A program made the position numbers and the translations under genes. Below, piece by piece: positions 8,393-18,257 of a stretch of 64,000 bases of DNA. The notes under the pieces are model-generated. The model did not search any database, was not told where the DNA came from, and saw nothing but the letters and a program-made list of their open reading frames with translations. Within the stretch, counting starts at the first letter, position 1; each line of letters starts with the position of its first letter. Source of the DNA: Microcosmobacter mediterraneus (GTDB taxonomy: Bacteria; Bacteroidota; Bacteroidia; Flavobacteriales; Flavobacteriaceae); assembly GCF_031846265.1 (NCBI RefSeq), contig NZ_JAVRIA010000006.1, positions 154,574 to 218,573 on the forward strand, written 5' to 3'.

Positions 8393-10159
8393 TTATTCAC
8401 TTTTTTCAGATTTATAAATATTGAAGTAAGCATTGTTCCAAACAATCTGATAATTATGCTTCTCTAAAAATGTATTAAATGCTTTGGTTCTGGATGCATT
8501 AAAACGTTCACTATCTTCTCGTTCTTCATCTAAATAATCATTAAATGGTTCTGATAGTTGGTAAATAGTTTCGAATTTCTGCTGAACAATAATTGGCAAT
8601 TTTTCTATTGTTGTTTCAGCTTTATTAAGCTTTTGCTCAAACAATTCGCCATTAAAAATCCATGGCCAAGGATTGTAGAGATATGGCTTAGTCTCTGTAA
8701 GAAAATGTAGCATTGGAATCTTATCATAAGCAAAAAGATAATCATCTGGCTTAACATATAATTTTAATTGTTCTAACACATCATTCGTTATACTAGATCG
8801 CTGCTCTGTAGTATAAATATTCGTAGCTAATCGATGATTTACAATAGCCTTTTTTTGCCATCGCGCACCATGATCAAAATAAGCACGTTGAGAAATGTTA
8901 TATGCCTTAATAGCAAGAAAAATAACTACAATAAAACGTCCTAGCTTTACAAGAGCACGACTATAAAGATTAATAGATATAGGCTTTTCAAGCACTACAA
9001 AAGAAGCACTAGTCAAACCATAATTAAACATCACATGAAGTCCTACTGGTAAAGCCAACCAAATACACATGGTTCCACTACTTACCATTCCGCCTCCACT
9101 TCCTAATGGCAGACATACCAACATTAATAATCCTAATAGCGCAATGATTCTAAATATAGCTTCCTCATTTTTATTTATTATGACACTTAGAACACCTATT
9201 ATACCAAATGCATAAACAAAATGTATTTTACCAAAGTAGATTAGAATACATAAACAGAGTATACTAAAACCATCTATTAGCAAGCTGAGAAGCTTACTTA
9301 TTTTTAAGCTTTTCAGGTAAGATATAAGTCCGAAAAGCAACAATAAAAGAGCAATAATTACTACCACTTTTTTATAGTTTCCTAAGGTGATTTTAATTAA
9401 AAATAGGATACCATGTGCACTATCAGATGTTCGTCCTAGACTAAATAAAGACTGGATTGCACTTTCCATAATATCTAGCTGACCAAAAGCAAATAGCAAT
9501 AGTACAATAGATCCAATACCACATAAAAGTCCAATTACAAATTGTAATACCATTTTAAGAGATAAAGATTTACTTAACATCTTAAGAATAAACGCAAACG
9601 GAATTGCCAAAACCAAAATAGTCATAGTAAGGTTTGGAATTCTAGTAACGTAATTTACTGACACAACAAAACCAGCAGCGAATATTATCCTCTTGTGTTT
9701 TTTAAGTATACCTCTATAAAGCAAATAGATACTTAAGAGTACTAATAATGTCGTTAGGTGATTGTGATAAAACACTAAGAAACCAAAATCATTAGCAAAC
9801 AAAACCATAGTAAGCCCAACTAATGCTAAGCGCGTGTTTATAAAATTCTTAAGTATTTTATAACCAAGAATAAAACTTGATGTATTTACAAGGATAGCTA
9901 AAATCCTAAACCATAGTATGCCACCATTAGGATTAATCTCATACCATAATCCACCTACAAGACCAGATAGCCAATACACAAAAACATATTCTACAGACTC
10001 TGGAGCATTAAAAAATTGCTGGTAGAACGTTAAAGAAAATCCTTCATCACAAAAATCAAAACCTTGAAAAGAAATCAATACCTGTAATACTATTATCAGT
10101 ATTATAAAAAACCATAATTCTTTACCTTGCTTAGTCATCTTAGATTTTAAGTAAAACAA
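8393..10159 (-). CDS. Polytopic membrane protein, possible GT-C glycosyltransferase
   Basis: This 588-residue protein has about ten to twelve hydrophobic helices (residues 15 to 430) and a soluble C-terminal tail of roughly 150 residues. An acidic FDFCDEGF motif follows the first helix, where GT-C enzymes carry their catalytic Asp/Glu loop. Size, topology and position next to a GtrB-like gene fit a glycosyltransferase using a polyprenyl-phosphate sugar at the outer face of the inner membrane. I do not recognise a specific family, so the activity is inferred from context. An alternative start is the Met at residue 8. Confidence 0.6.
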   Translation of the reverse strand: MFYLKSKMTKQGKELWFFIILIIVLQVLISFQGFDFCDEGFSLTFYQQFFNAPESVEYVFVYWLSGLVGGLWYEINPNGGILWFRILAILVNTSSFILGYKILKNFINTRLALVGLTMVLFANDFGFLVFYHNHLTTLLVLLSIYLLYRGILKKHKRIIFAAGFVVSVNYVTRIPNLTMTILVLAIPFAFILKMLSKSLSLKMVLQFVIGLLCGIGSIVLLLFAFGQLDIMESAIQSLFSLGRTSDSAHGILFLIKITLGNYKKVVVIIALLLLLFGLISYLKSLKISKLLSLLIDGFSILCLCILIYFGKIHFVYAFGIIGVLSVIINKNEEAIFRIIALLGLLMLVCLPLGSGGGMVSSGTMCIWLALPVGLHVMFNYGLTSASFVVLEKPISINLYSRALVKLGRFIVVIFLAIKAYNISQRAYFDHGARWQKKAIVNHRLATNIYTTEQRSSITNDVLEQLKLYVKPDDYLFAYDKIPMLHFLTETKPYLYNPWPWIFNGELFEQKLNKAETTIEKLPIIVQQKFETIYQLSEPFNDYLDEEREDSERFNASRTKAFNTFLEKHNYQIVWNNAYFNIYKSEKSE

Positions 10160-10208
10160 AAGAACTAATTATTAATTAAAAACTTATATTCGAAGGCAAA
10201 ATAATTGC

Positions 10209-10826
10209 ATGAATTTAAAATCCTTACCATACCTTATCTTAAAGAATCCACTAGTCTACTGGACTTATCAGAGGATTGTTGGTGGTGATAGTGCAAGAGC
10301 AGCTTTTATTAAAGAATTTGTGAAACCTCAGCCGAATGCAAAAGTCCTTGATATTGGCTGCGGTCCAGGAAATATTCTTGATTTTCTTCCTAAGTTAGAT
10401 TATTATGGTTTTGATATTAATGCAGACTATATTAAAGCAGCAGAAAAAAACTATTATGATAGAGGAACATTTATTTGTGCAACAGTTAATGAGTTCATTG
10501 CTTCTGAACATAAAAACTTTGATTTAGCGCTTTCTGTTGGTGTATTGCATCATCTAGATGATGATGAAGCTAAACAAGTATTCGCTATTGCTAGTAAAAC
10601 TCTAAAGCCTGGAGGAAAGTTAATTACTTTTGATGGCTGTTATAGACCAAAACAAAATAAATTAGCACGCTTGTTTCTAAAACTAGATCGTGGGAAATTT
10701 GTGCGAACACAAGAACAGTATCTTAAATTGGCAGAAGGCTATTTCGAGTCGATTAGCTCTACACTAGATGAAGACTCCTTTAATATTCCGTACACATCAT
10801 TAATTATGGAGTGTGTAAACTCCTAA
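10209..10826 (+). CDS. Class I SAM-dependent methyltransferase (205 aa)
   Basis: The Rossmann SAM-binding motif VLDIGCGPGN is at residues 46-55, with the acidic motif II YGFDIN at about 71-76 and LSVGVLHHLDD as the post-I segment near residue 107. This is a complete small methyltransferase of the type often seen at the edge of polysaccharide loci. The substrate may be a sugar or lipid, but nothing in the sequence defines it. It is divergent from the GT-C-like gene and overlaps the convergent 75-residue membrane gene by 4 bases. Confidence 0.85.
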   Translation: MNLKSLPYLILKNPLVYWTYQRIVGGDSARAAFIKEFVKPQPNAKVLDIGCGPGNILDFLPKLDYYGFDINADYIKAAEKNYYDRGTFICATVNEFIASEHKNFDLALSVGVLHHLDDDEAKQVFAIASKTLKPGGKLITFDGCYRPKQNKLARLFLKLDRGKFVRTQEQYLKLAEGYFESISSTLDEDSFNIPYTSLIMECVNS

Positions 10827-11050
10827 TTTTTTTTAAGAATATAGTACAAGTTAATTCCTATGATAGCTGAGTTGGTTATGATAATAGGCCAAGAGGTTAG
10901 TAACATAACTCCATAAATAACAAATAAGACAGCACCACAGGAGTTAACAATACGCAATTTGTTAACGTCCTTCATCATGAAAGAAATCAGTAATACAGCT
11001 GATGCTAAATAACCAACCCATTCCGTTACGGATACGCCAAAAAATTCCAT
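10823..11050 (-). CDS. Small YgjV-like membrane protein (75 aa)
   Basis: This short protein has three hydrophobic stretches (about residues 10-25, 35-50 and 52-70) and a charged MKDVNKLRIVNSCGA loop of the kind found in YgjV-like inner-membrane proteins. The loop between helices 1 and 2 is conserved in the family as I know it. The function is unknown. It sits one base behind the typA stop on the same strand, so it may be cotranscribed with typA. Confidence 0.6.
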   Translation of the reverse strand: MEFFGVSVTEWVGYLASAVLLISFMMKDVNKLRIVNSCGAVLFVIYGVMLLTSWPIIITNSAIIGINLYYILKKN

Positions 11051-11051
11051 A

Positions 11052-12851
11052 TTATAATGCTTTAGATCGCTTACGATCTACTTCTTTTAAAAGTACTTTG
11101 CGCAACCTAAGGTGGTTTGGAGTTACCTCAACATACTCATCCTTCTGAATATATTCTAAAGCCTCTTCTAACGAAAACTTAATGGCAGGAACAATTTTAG
11201 CTTTATCATCTGCTCCTGATGAACGTACATTACTTAACTTTTTAGTTTTAGTTACATTAACAACCATATCATCGCCACGGGAATTCTCTCCAATAACCTG
11301 TCCTTCATAAATTTCTTCACCTGGATTTACAAAAAACTTTCCTCTGTCTTGTAATTTATCAATCGAATAAGGAATAGCCGTTCCTTTTTCCATAGATACT
11401 AAAGATCCATTCTGTCGCTCAGGAATACCACCTTTAATAGGTTGATATTCTTTAAAACGATGTGCCATAATAGCTTCTCCAGCAGTAGCTGTAAGCAACT
11501 GATTACGTAACCCAATAATTCCTCTAGAAGGTACCATAAATTCGCATACCATACGATCGCCTTTAGCTTCCATACTAAGCATTTCTCCTTTACGCATGGT
11601 TACCATTTCAATTGCTTTACCTGAAACTGATTCAGGCAAATCAATAGTCATTTCTTCAAATGGTTCACATTTAACACCATCAATGTCTTTGATGATTACC
11701 TGCGGTTGACCTATTTGAAGCTCATAACCTTCACGACGCATCGTTTCAATTAAAACAGATAAATGCAGAACACCTCTACCAAAGACCATAAATTTATCAG
11801 CACTATTAGTGTCTTCAACTCTAAGTGCTAAGTTTTTTTCTAATTCTTTAGTTAAACGCTCTTTAATATGACGAGAGGTTACAAATTTTCCGTCTTTACC
11901 AAAAAACGGAGAGTCGTTAATGGTAAATAACATACTCATGGTTGGCTCATCAATAGCAATAGTTTTTAAGCCTTCAGGATTTTCAAGATCAGCAACAGTA
12001 TCGCCAATTTCAAAGCCTTCTAAGCCAACTATTGCACAAATATCTCCTGTTTGTACTTGGTCTACTTTTTTGCGACCTAAACCTTCAAACGTATGTAACT
12101 CTTTGATCTTACTTTTCACGATAGAACCATCTCTTTTTACCAATGAAATTTGCTGATTCGCTTTTAGATTACCTCGTGTCAATCGGCCAATAGCTATTCG
12201 TCCTGTAAAAGATGAAAAGTCTAGAGATGTAATTAACATTTGTGTTGTGCCTTCTTCAATTTTTGGTTCAGGAATATGCTCTATAACCATATCTAATAAT
12301 GGCTCTATATTATCAGTTTGATCTTTCCAATCGTTACTCATCCAATTATGCTTAGCCGATCCATAAACTGTAGGAAAATCTAATTGCCACTCTTCTGCGC
12401 CAAGCTCAAACATTAAATCAAATACCTTTTCATGAACTTCATCTGGTGTACAATTTTCTTTATCAACTTTGTTGATAACGACACATGGTTTTAAACCTAA
12501 ATCAATAGCTTTCTGTAAAACAAATCGTGTTTGTGGCATTGGGCCTTCAAAGGCATCAACCAATAATAAAACGCCATCAGCCATGTTTAAAACACGCTCT
12601 ACCTCACCTCCAAAATCGGCGTGACCAGGTGTGTCAATAATGTTAATTTTAGTATCTCTGTAGACTACTGAAACGTTTTTTGAAGTAATAGTAATACCAC
12701 GTTCGCGTTCTAAATCGTTGTTATCTAAAATTAAATCTCCAGTATTTTCATTATCGCGAAACAACTGACAATGGTACATAATTTTATCAACCAAGGTTGT
12801 CTTCCCGTGATCTACGTGTGCAATAATTGCGATATTTTTTATTGTAGCCAT
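11052..12851 (-). CDS. typA: Translational GTPase TypA/BipA
   Basis: This 599-residue ribosome-binding GTPase is related to EF-G. It shows the P-loop [13 protein letters not shown] near residue 12, [14 protein letters not shown] (switch II, G3) and NKVDKE (G4), followed by EF-G-like domains and the TypA C-terminal domain ending in a Lys/Arg-rich tail. I chose the ATG at 12851 (protein starts MATIKN), because the longer frame adds 11 residues without family support and would run into the promoter. Known members assist 50S assembly and growth at low temperature or under stress. Confidence 0.95.
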   Translation of the reverse strand: MATIKNIAIIAHVDHGKTTLVDKIMYHCQLFRDNENTGDLILDNNDLERERGITITSKNVSVVYRDTKINIIDTPGHADFGGEVERVLNMADGVLLLVDAFEGPMPQTRFVLQKAIDLGLKPCVVINKVDKENCTPDEVHEKVFDLMFELGAEEWQLDFPTVYGSAKHNWMSNDWKDQTDNIEPLLDMVIEHIPEPKIEEGTTQMLITSLDFSSFTGRIAIGRLTRGNLKANQQISLVKRDGSIVKSKIKELHTFEGLGRKKVDQVQTGDICAIVGLEGFEIGDTVADLENPEGLKTIAIDEPTMSMLFTINDSPFFGKDGKFVTSRHIKERLTKELEKNLALRVEDTNSADKFMVFGRGVLHLSVLIETMRREGYELQIGQPQVIIKDIDGVKCEPFEEMTIDLPESVSGKAIEMVTMRKGEMLSMEAKGDRMVCEFMVPSRGIIGLRNQLLTATAGEAIMAHRFKEYQPIKGGIPERQNGSLVSMEKGTAIPYSIDKLQDRGKFFVNPGEEIYEGQVIGENSRGDDMVVNVTKTKKLSNVRSSGADDKAKIVPAIKFSLEEALEYIQKDEYVEVTPNHLRLRKVLLKEVDRKRSKAL

Positions 12852-12873
12852 AATGCTATTGATTTTGAGCGTG

Positions 12874-12881
12874 CAAAAGTA
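12874..12881 (-). promoter_or_regulatory. typA promoter -7 box
   Basis: Read on the minus strand, this is TACTTTTG, an exact TAnnTTTG match, about 22 bases upstream of the chosen typA ATG. This placement also argues against the longer N-terminus. A TTG lies 14 bases further upstream, closer than the usual spacing of about 19, so the -33 element is uncertain. Confidence 0.5.
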
Positions 12882-13024
12882 CACCTTATTTACCTCAAAA
12901 AGTTAAGATTGTGTTATTATTTCAGTTTAGCATAATAGCAAACTACTATTTACGTTAAATAAAAAATCCTAAATACAATATAGAGCGTATACATAGAACT
13001 ACTTCATTTTAATTAATAGCAAAT

Positions 13025-13384
13025 ATGAAACGTGTTCGTAAATTCTCAAAGTTTATCCCTTATTTATATTTCATAACTATGATTGCCTACTGGTTTACTT
13101 CAGTAAATAGTAGTGAAGGTATTACTGCATATCCTATTCTTTTATTTGGGATTCCTTTTATATGGCAATTGATTAAACCAAGTAGAAAATTAAATTTTTC
13201 TTTAGGGATTATTTTTGTTTGCTTATCGTCTTATGGATTACTAGCTTATTTATCTGATACTTTTGAAATAATTACCTTTTCTGAAACCGCAAAACGTTTC
13301 TTTATACTAGGTGCAACTTTTGTAATTGGAAACTTAGTAATGTCGCTGTGGATGGTTAGGAATAGTTTAAAACAGGCGTTCTAA
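13025..13384 (+). CDS. Small membrane protein of unknown function (119 aa)
   Basis: The protein is mostly four hydrophobic helices (about residues 11-26, 36-50, 57-75 and 92-112) with basic termini. I do not recognise the family. It is a monocistronic gene divergent from typA and convergent with icmF. Its 3' end is followed by a palindromic repeat that probably serves as a terminator for both. Codon use looks like that of its neighbours, which supports a real gene. Confidence 0.55.
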   Translation: MKRVRKFSKFIPYLYFITMIAYWFTSVNSSEGITAYPILLFGIPFIWQLIKPSRKLNFSLGIIFVCLSSYGLLAYLSDTFEIITFSETAKRFFILGATFVIGNLVMSLWMVRNSLKQAF

Positions 13385-13397
13385 TACTAAAAAAAGA

Positions 13398-13463
13398 CGC
13401 TTTGACAAGCTCAGGGTAAGCGAACTCTAAGATTTTGTAGAGCAAAATCAAGAGTCTGCTTAC
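13398..13463. repeat. Palindromic repeat at the 3' end of icmF
   Basis: This is a nested inverted repeat. The inner stem is GATTTTG/CAAAATC (13431-13437, 13443-13449) around tagag, the middle arms are ACTCT/AGAGT, and the outer arms are GTAAGC (13416-13421) and GCTTAC (13458-13463). The outer right arm includes the icmF stop codon. The left flank, gctttgacaagctcag, resembles short dispersed repeats I recall from flavobacterial genomes. It may work as a bidirectional terminator. A closely similar inner hairpin occurs just upstream of icmF at 16890-16908. Confidence 0.7.
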
Positions 13464-16400
13464 ATATTTCTACGATACTGTCCGCCAACTTCAAATAAAG
13501 CTGATGTGATTTCTCCTAAAGAACATACTTTACAAACATTCATTAAGGCTTCAAAGATGTTTTCATTATTAATGGCTTTATGTTGTAAGTCTTTCAGTAA
13601 CTGTGTAGTATCATTTGCTTTGTGCAAATTCTCTAAAGTATTAATTTGGAATTGCTTCTCCTCTTCTGTAGCACGTATCACCTCCGCAGGTAAAACCGTT
13701 GGTGAACCTTTAGAACTTAAAAAGGTATTTACTCCAATAATTGGAAATTCGCCATTATGTTTTAAGGTTTCATAATACAAACTCTCTTCTTGGATTTTAG
13801 AACGTTGGTACATGGTTTCCATAGCACCTAAGACTCCACCACGTTCTGTGATACGATCAAATTCCATAAGAACCGCTTCCTCTACTAAATCGGTTAATTC
13901 TTCTATAATAAACGAGCCTTGAATCGGATTTTCATTTTTATTCAAACCCAACTCCTTGTTGATGATTAATTGAATCGCCATCGCACGACGAACCGATTCT
14001 TCAGTTGGTGTAGTAATGGCTTCATCATACGCATTGGTATGTAACGAATTACAATTATCATAAATTGCGTACAAGGCTTGAAGAGTTGTACGAATGTCGT
14101 TAAAATCAATTTCCTGAGCGTGCAAACTACGTCCAGAGGTTTGAATATGATACTTCAACATTTGTGCTCTAGCATTGGCACCATATTTATGCTTCATGGC
14201 TTTTGACCAAATCTTACGTGCTACACGTCCAATAACAGCATATTCTGGATCGATTCCGTTGGAGAAAAAGAAGGATAAGTTTGGACCAAATTTATTGATG
14301 TCCATGCCTCTCGATAAGTAATACTCAACATATGTAAATCCGTTAGATAAGGTAAAGGCCAATTGTGAAATTGGATTCGCTCCTGCTTCAGCAATATGAT
14401 ATCCTGAAATCGATACACTATAGAAGTTACGCACGTTATTTTCAATAAAATACTCTTGTACATCACCCATTAAACGCAAGGCAAATTCCGTAGAAAAAAT
14501 ACAGGTGTTTTGTGCTTGGTCTTCTTTTAAAATATCAGCTTGAACTGTTCCACGAACTTGAGCAATGGTTTTGGCTTTAATCTCAGCGTATACATTTGCT
14601 GGCAATACTTGATCACCTGTAACACCTAAAAGCATTAATCCTAGACCATCATTACCTTCTGGTAAATCGCCATTATATGATGGCCGTTCATTGCCTTTAT
14701 AAAGCTTTGCAATTTTTGCTTCAACTTCTTTTTCTAAATTGTTTTCTTTGATATACAATTCACATTGTTGATCTATGGCAGCATTCATAAAGAAGCCTAG
14801 CAACATTGGTGCTGGACCATTAATGGTCATACTCACAGAAGTCATTACATTAGCTAAATCGAAACCAGAGTATAATTTTTTAGCATCATCCAAACAGCAG
14901 ATCGATACACCTGCATTTCCAATTTTTCCGTAGATATCTGGTCTGTGATCTGGATCATTTCCGTAGAGAGTAACACTATCAAAAGCGGTTGACAAACGCT
15001 TTGCAGGTAATCCCATACTCACATAGTGGAAACGACGATTGGTACGTTCTGGACCACCTTCACCAGCAAACATTCGTGCTGGATCTTCTCCTGTTCGTTT
15101 AAACGGATACAATCCTGAAGTATATGGAAACTCTCCTGGTACATTTTCTTGCAAAGTCCATCTTAAAATATCTCCCCAAGCTTGGTACTTTGGAAGTGCT
15201 ACTTTCGGAATTTGAGAATGAGATAATGACTCTGTATGCGTTTCTATTTTAATTTCTTTATCACGAACTTTAAACGAATAAATAGGATTCTTGTATGTGT
15301 TTACTTTCTCGTCCCAACCTGTAATGACTTCCCAATTGTAAGGATCGAGGTTTAGTTTTACACGATCAAATTCGGCAACTAGTAATTTAACAAAGTCCTT
15401 GTTCTCGACTGCGCTCGAAGTGACGGACTCACTTTCTATTCCTGATTTATCTAATTGTGGCTGACTTCCAGTTACAGACTCTATCGTTTTAAAGATTCCG
15501 TAGAGCTTTTGAGCCACTTCAACTTGCGCATTAGCTGTTTTATCATATGCACGATTATTTTCGGCGATTTCTGATAAGTAACGTGTTCTCGCTGGAGGAA
15601 TCACGAAAATCTTTTCGCTCATTTCATCTGAAATATGAAACGTCGATTTTAAATCGGTATCCGTTTTTTCTACAAGCTTATCCATAATCGCTTTGTAGAG
15701 TGTATTCATTCCAGGATCGTTGAATTGCGAAGCAATCGTTCCAAAAACTGGTAATTCATCTTGAGGTGTATCCCAAAGATTATTATTACGCATGTATTGC
15801 TTTTTCACATCACGTAAGGCATCTAGTGAGCCACGTTTATCGAATTTGTTAATCGCTACCAAATCGGCAAAATCGAGCATATCAATTTTTTCTAATTGCG
15901 TAGCTGCACCAAATTCTGGAGTCATGACATAAAGCGATACATCACTATGTTCTATAATTTCGGTATCTGATTGTCCGATACCAGAGGTTTCTAAAATGAT
16001 TAAGTCAAACTCAGCAGCTTTTAAGACTTCAACAGCCTCATTTACATATTTTGATAAAGCTAGATTAGACTGACGTGTTGCCAAACTTCTCATATACACT
16101 CGAGGCGAATTGATGGCATTCATACGAATACGATCACCAAGCAGTGCACCTCCAGTTTTACGTTTTGAAGGATCAACAGAAACGATACCAATTGTTTTTT
16201 CTGGAAAATCTATAAGGAAGCGTCGTACCAATTCGTCGACTAAACTTGATTTTCCTGCACCACCAGTTCCAGTAATACCAAGAACAGGTGTATTTGAATT
16301 TTTATTTTTAGTATGAATTTTTTCTAAGGTGTCTTTGGCAACTTCTGGAAAGTTTTCAGCAGAAGAAATCACACGAGCAATGGCTTTTGGGTTTTTCTTT

Positions 16401-16876
16401 GGAAGACTATCAATTTCACCATTTAAAGATTCACCTATTGCAAAATCTGATTGTTTCACCAAATCATTGATCATGCCTTGTAATCCCATTTCGCGTCCAT
16501 CATCTGGAGAATAGATACGATCAATACCATAATCCATCAAGTCTTTAATTTCCGAAGGTAAAATAACACCACCTCCTCCACCGAAGATTTTTATATGTCC
16601 AGCACCTTTTTCCTCTAATAGGTCGTGCATGTATTTAAAATACTCATTATGACCTCCTTGATACGAGGTTAGGCAAATAGCGTTTACATCTTCTTGAATT
16701 GCTGTATTCACAACTTCTTCAACACTTCTATCATGACCTAAATGAATCACCTCAACTCCTGTAGCTTGAATGATTCTACGCATGATATTTATTGAGGCAT
16801 CATGGCCATCAAATAGAGATGCTGCTGTTACGATTCTAACTTTATACTTCGGATTATATGGTGCTATTTGTTTCAT
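13460..16876 (-). CDS. icmF: Fused B12-dependent acyl-CoA mutase, IcmF type
   Basis: This 1138-residue fusion has, in order, a cobalamin-binding domain with the DGHD motif (residues 23-26, His25 the base-off ligand), a MeaB-like G-protein chaperone with Walker A GTGGAGKS at 203-210, and a large mutase (TIM barrel) half. That order defines IcmF, which interconverts isobutyryl-CoA and butyryl-CoA, or related pairs such as pivalyl/isovaleryl-CoA, and reloads its own cofactor. The linker between the G domain and the mutase (about 484-491, VTSSAVEN) is encoded by a short palindromic repeat. Similar hairpins flank the gene. It is monocistronic, with no visible B12 riboswitch upstream. Confidence 0.93.
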   Translation of the reverse strand: MKQIAPYNPKYKVRIVTAASLFDGHDASINIMRRIIQATGVEVIHLGHDRSVEEVVNTAIQEDVNAICLTSYQGGHNEYFKYMHDLLEEKGAGHIKIFGGGGGVILPSEIKDLMDYGIDRIYSPDDGREMGLQGMINDLVKQSDFAIGESLNGEIDSLPKKNPKAIARVISSAENFPEVAKDTLEKIHTKNKNSNTPVLGITGTGGAGKSSLVDELVRRFLIDFPEKTIGIVSVDPSKRKTGGALLGDRIRMNAINSPRVYMRSLATRQSNLALSKYVNEAVEVLKAAEFDLIILETSGIGQSDTEIIEHSDVSLYVMTPEFGAATQLEKIDMLDFADLVAINKFDKRGSLDALRDVKKQYMRNNNLWDTPQDELPVFGTIASQFNDPGMNTLYKAIMDKLVEKTDTDLKSTFHISDEMSEKIFVIPPARTRYLSEIAENNRAYDKTANAQVEVAQKLYGIFKTIESVTGSQPQLDKSGIESESVTSSAVENKDFVKLLVAEFDRVKLNLDPYNWEVITGWDEKVNTYKNPIYSFKVRDKEIKIETHTESLSHSQIPKVALPKYQAWGDILRWTLQENVPGEFPYTSGLYPFKRTGEDPARMFAGEGGPERTNRRFHYVSMGLPAKRLSTAFDSVTLYGNDPDHRPDIYGKIGNAGVSICCLDDAKKLYSGFDLANVMTSVSMTINGPAPMLLGFFMNAAIDQQCELYIKENNLEKEVEAKIAKLYKGNERPSYNGDLPEGNDGLGLMLLGVTGDQVLPANVYAEIKAKTIAQVRGTVQADILKEDQAQNTCIFSTEFALRLMGDVQEYFIENNVRNFYSVSISGYHIAEAGANPISQLAFTLSNGFTYVEYYLSRGMDINKFGPNLSFFFSNGIDPEYAVIGRVARKIWSKAMKHKYGANARAQMLKYHIQTSGRSLHAQEIDFNDIRTTLQALYAIYDNCNSLHTNAYDEAITTPTEESVRRAMAIQLIINKELGLNKNENPIQGSFIIEELTDLVEEAVLMEFDRITERGGVLGAMETMYQRSKIQEESLYYETLKHNGEFPIIGVNTFLSSKGSPTVLPAEVIRATEEEKQFQINTLENLHKANDTTQLLKDLQHKAINNENIFEALMNVCKVCSLGEITSALFEVGGQYRRNM
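15402..15425. repeat. Short dispersed-type repeat inside the icmF coding sequence
   Basis: The stretch contains TCGA-ctgcgc-TCGA within a GC-richer 24-base island and closely resembles a short repeat I recall as common in intergenic regions of flavobacteria. Here it lies in frame in icmF and encodes VTSSAVEN in the linker between the G-protein and mutase halves, where an insertion would be tolerated. Confidence 0.5.
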
Positions 16877-16889
16877 TGAAATATTTCAA

Positions 16890-16908
16890 AATTTTGTAGA
16901 GCAAAATT
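16890..16908. repeat. Hairpin repeat upstream of icmF
   Basis: AATTTTG-tagag-CAAAATT is a perfect 7-bp stem with the same loop as the hairpin at 13431-13449 at the other end of icmF. It lies 14 bases before the icmF start, so it would form in the 5' leader of the mRNA, where it could affect translation or stability. Its origin as a mobile or dispersed repeat is an inference. Confidence 0.55.
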
Positions 16909-17105
16909 ACAGAAAATAAAGAAAAAGACCACTAAGAATAAGTATTCCTTAACAACTTAGTCTATTTTATCCTTGTTTTTAAGAATAATGAAATTAGTAA
17001 AGTTAAATTGAAAATGTGACTTATCTAAAAAGCTTGTGTCCTAAGCATTAGCGTATCATAAGATATACGTGTAAATCATATAACCGTTAACTATATTTTA
17101 TCACA

Positions 17106-18206
17106 ATGAAACAAAAATTATTATTAGGTGTATTCGCAATATTCGGAATCACCTTAGTGCAAGCCCAAGGCTTACCAACAAATCCTGAACCAGGAAAATG
17201 CTACGTTAAATGTATTACTAAAGATGAGTTTAAAGAAGTTGAAGAAACTTTACAAACCTATCCTGCTTACACAAAGTTAAGTGTAGTACCTGCAACGTAT
17301 AAAACAGTAGAAGAAACTGTATTGGTAAAAGAAGCAACAAAAAAGTTTGTTTATGTACCTGCAACTTACGAAACTGTTGATGTTGCTTATTTAAAGAAAG
17401 AAAGTAGAAACGACTTAAGAGTTGTACCTGCTTCTTTTGGAAGAGACTCTAGAACTTTTGAAATTTATCCTAAAACTTCAGGTTGGGAATATAAAGTTTT
17501 AGAAGACTGTCCTTCTGTAAACAAAGAAGATTGTGTTGCTGCATGTTTTGTAGAGTATCCAGAGCAAAAAATGGATGTTCCATATACAACATTAGCCACT
17601 GATGCTAGTACTAACTCTATTCCTGTACCAGAGCAAAATGCATCTTATAAAAAGCGTGTTATTAAGACACCTGCACGTATGGATGAAATTGAAATTCCTG
17701 CTGAGTATGCTACAATTAAGAGACAAGTTATTGATGTGCCTGCTTCAACGAGAACAGAAACTGTACCAGCTAAATATACAACAGTAACAAGAACAGTTTT
17801 AGATAAAAAAGGTGGAATCACTACTTGGGAAGAAGTTGAATGTGAATTGTTAAACCCAAATGTATTACCTGTTTTTTACGAACTAGCTAGTGCTCGTTTA
17901 ACATCAGCTTCTAAGAAAGTAATTGACGATACTTTACTTCCTATATTAAAAGATTCTAACGTTAGTGTAGAGATTATGTCTCATACAGACTCTAGAGGTA
18001 ACGATAACTACAATATGTCTTTATCTCAACAACGTGCAAATTCTGTAGTAAACTATTTAGTTTCTAGAGGAATCTCTAGAAGTAGATTAAGAGCTAGAGG
18101 ATTTGGAGAATCCAGATTAACAAATCGTTGTGCAAATGATGTAGAGTGTTCAGAATCTATGCATCAAAGAAATAGAAGAACAGAATTTAGAGTAATTAAT
18201 AACTAA
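17106..18206 (+). CDS. OmpA-family outer-membrane protein with VPA repeats
   Basis: A signal peptide (residues 1-20, ending VQAQ) is followed by a periplasmic or surface region with repeated 'VxPAxYxTV' units: VVPATYKTV, YVPATYETV, VVPASF, EIPAEYATI, DVPAST and TVPAKYTTV. The C-terminal OmpA domain (about 255-366) carries SHTDSRGNDNYNMSLSQQRA and the RARGFGESR peptidoglycan-binding signature. It probably anchors the outer membrane to peptidoglycan. It contains several Cys residues, for example CYVKC near residues 32-36, which is unusual for OmpA proteins. The gene stands alone and ends at a strong hairpin terminator. Confidence 0.88.
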   Translation: MKQKLLLGVFAIFGITLVQAQGLPTNPEPGKCYVKCITKDEFKEVEETLQTYPAYTKLSVVPATYKTVEETVLVKEATKKFVYVPATYETVDVAYLKKESRNDLRVVPASFGRDSRTFEIYPKTSGWEYKVLEDCPSVNKEDCVAACFVEYPEQKMDVPYTTLATDASTNSIPVPEQNASYKKRVIKTPARMDEIEIPAEYATIKRQVIDVPASTRTETVPAKYTTVTRTVLDKKGGITTWEEVECELLNPNVLPVFYELASARLTSASKKVIDDTLLPILKDSNVSVEIMSHTDSRGNDNYNMSLSQQRANSVVNYLVSRGISRSRLRARGFGESRLTNRCANDVECSESMHQRNRRTEFRVINN

Positions 18207-18228
18207 TTTCTAAATATTCTTTAAGTTG

Positions 18229-18257
18229 AAAAAGCTCCATTTTATGGAGCTTTTTTT
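18229..18257. terminator. Bidirectional terminator between ompA-like gene and thioredoxin-like gene
   Basis: AAAGCTCCAT (18231-18240) and ATGGAGCTTT (18244-18253) form a perfect 10-bp stem with a 3-base loop and a following T run. It lies between two convergent genes and overlaps the stop codon of the minus-strand gene, so it can serve both directions. Confidence 0.85.

Noticed and set aside
14221..14466. 81-codon frame on the same strand as icmF, in another frame
   Set aside because: It lies wholly inside the mutase coding sequence and encodes nothing recognisable; it is a shadow of icmF.
16877..17105. Possible cobalamin riboswitch upstream of icmF or ompA-like gene
   Set aside because: No B12-box-like GCCACTG sequence or multi-helix structure could be seen; only the short tagag hairpin is present.
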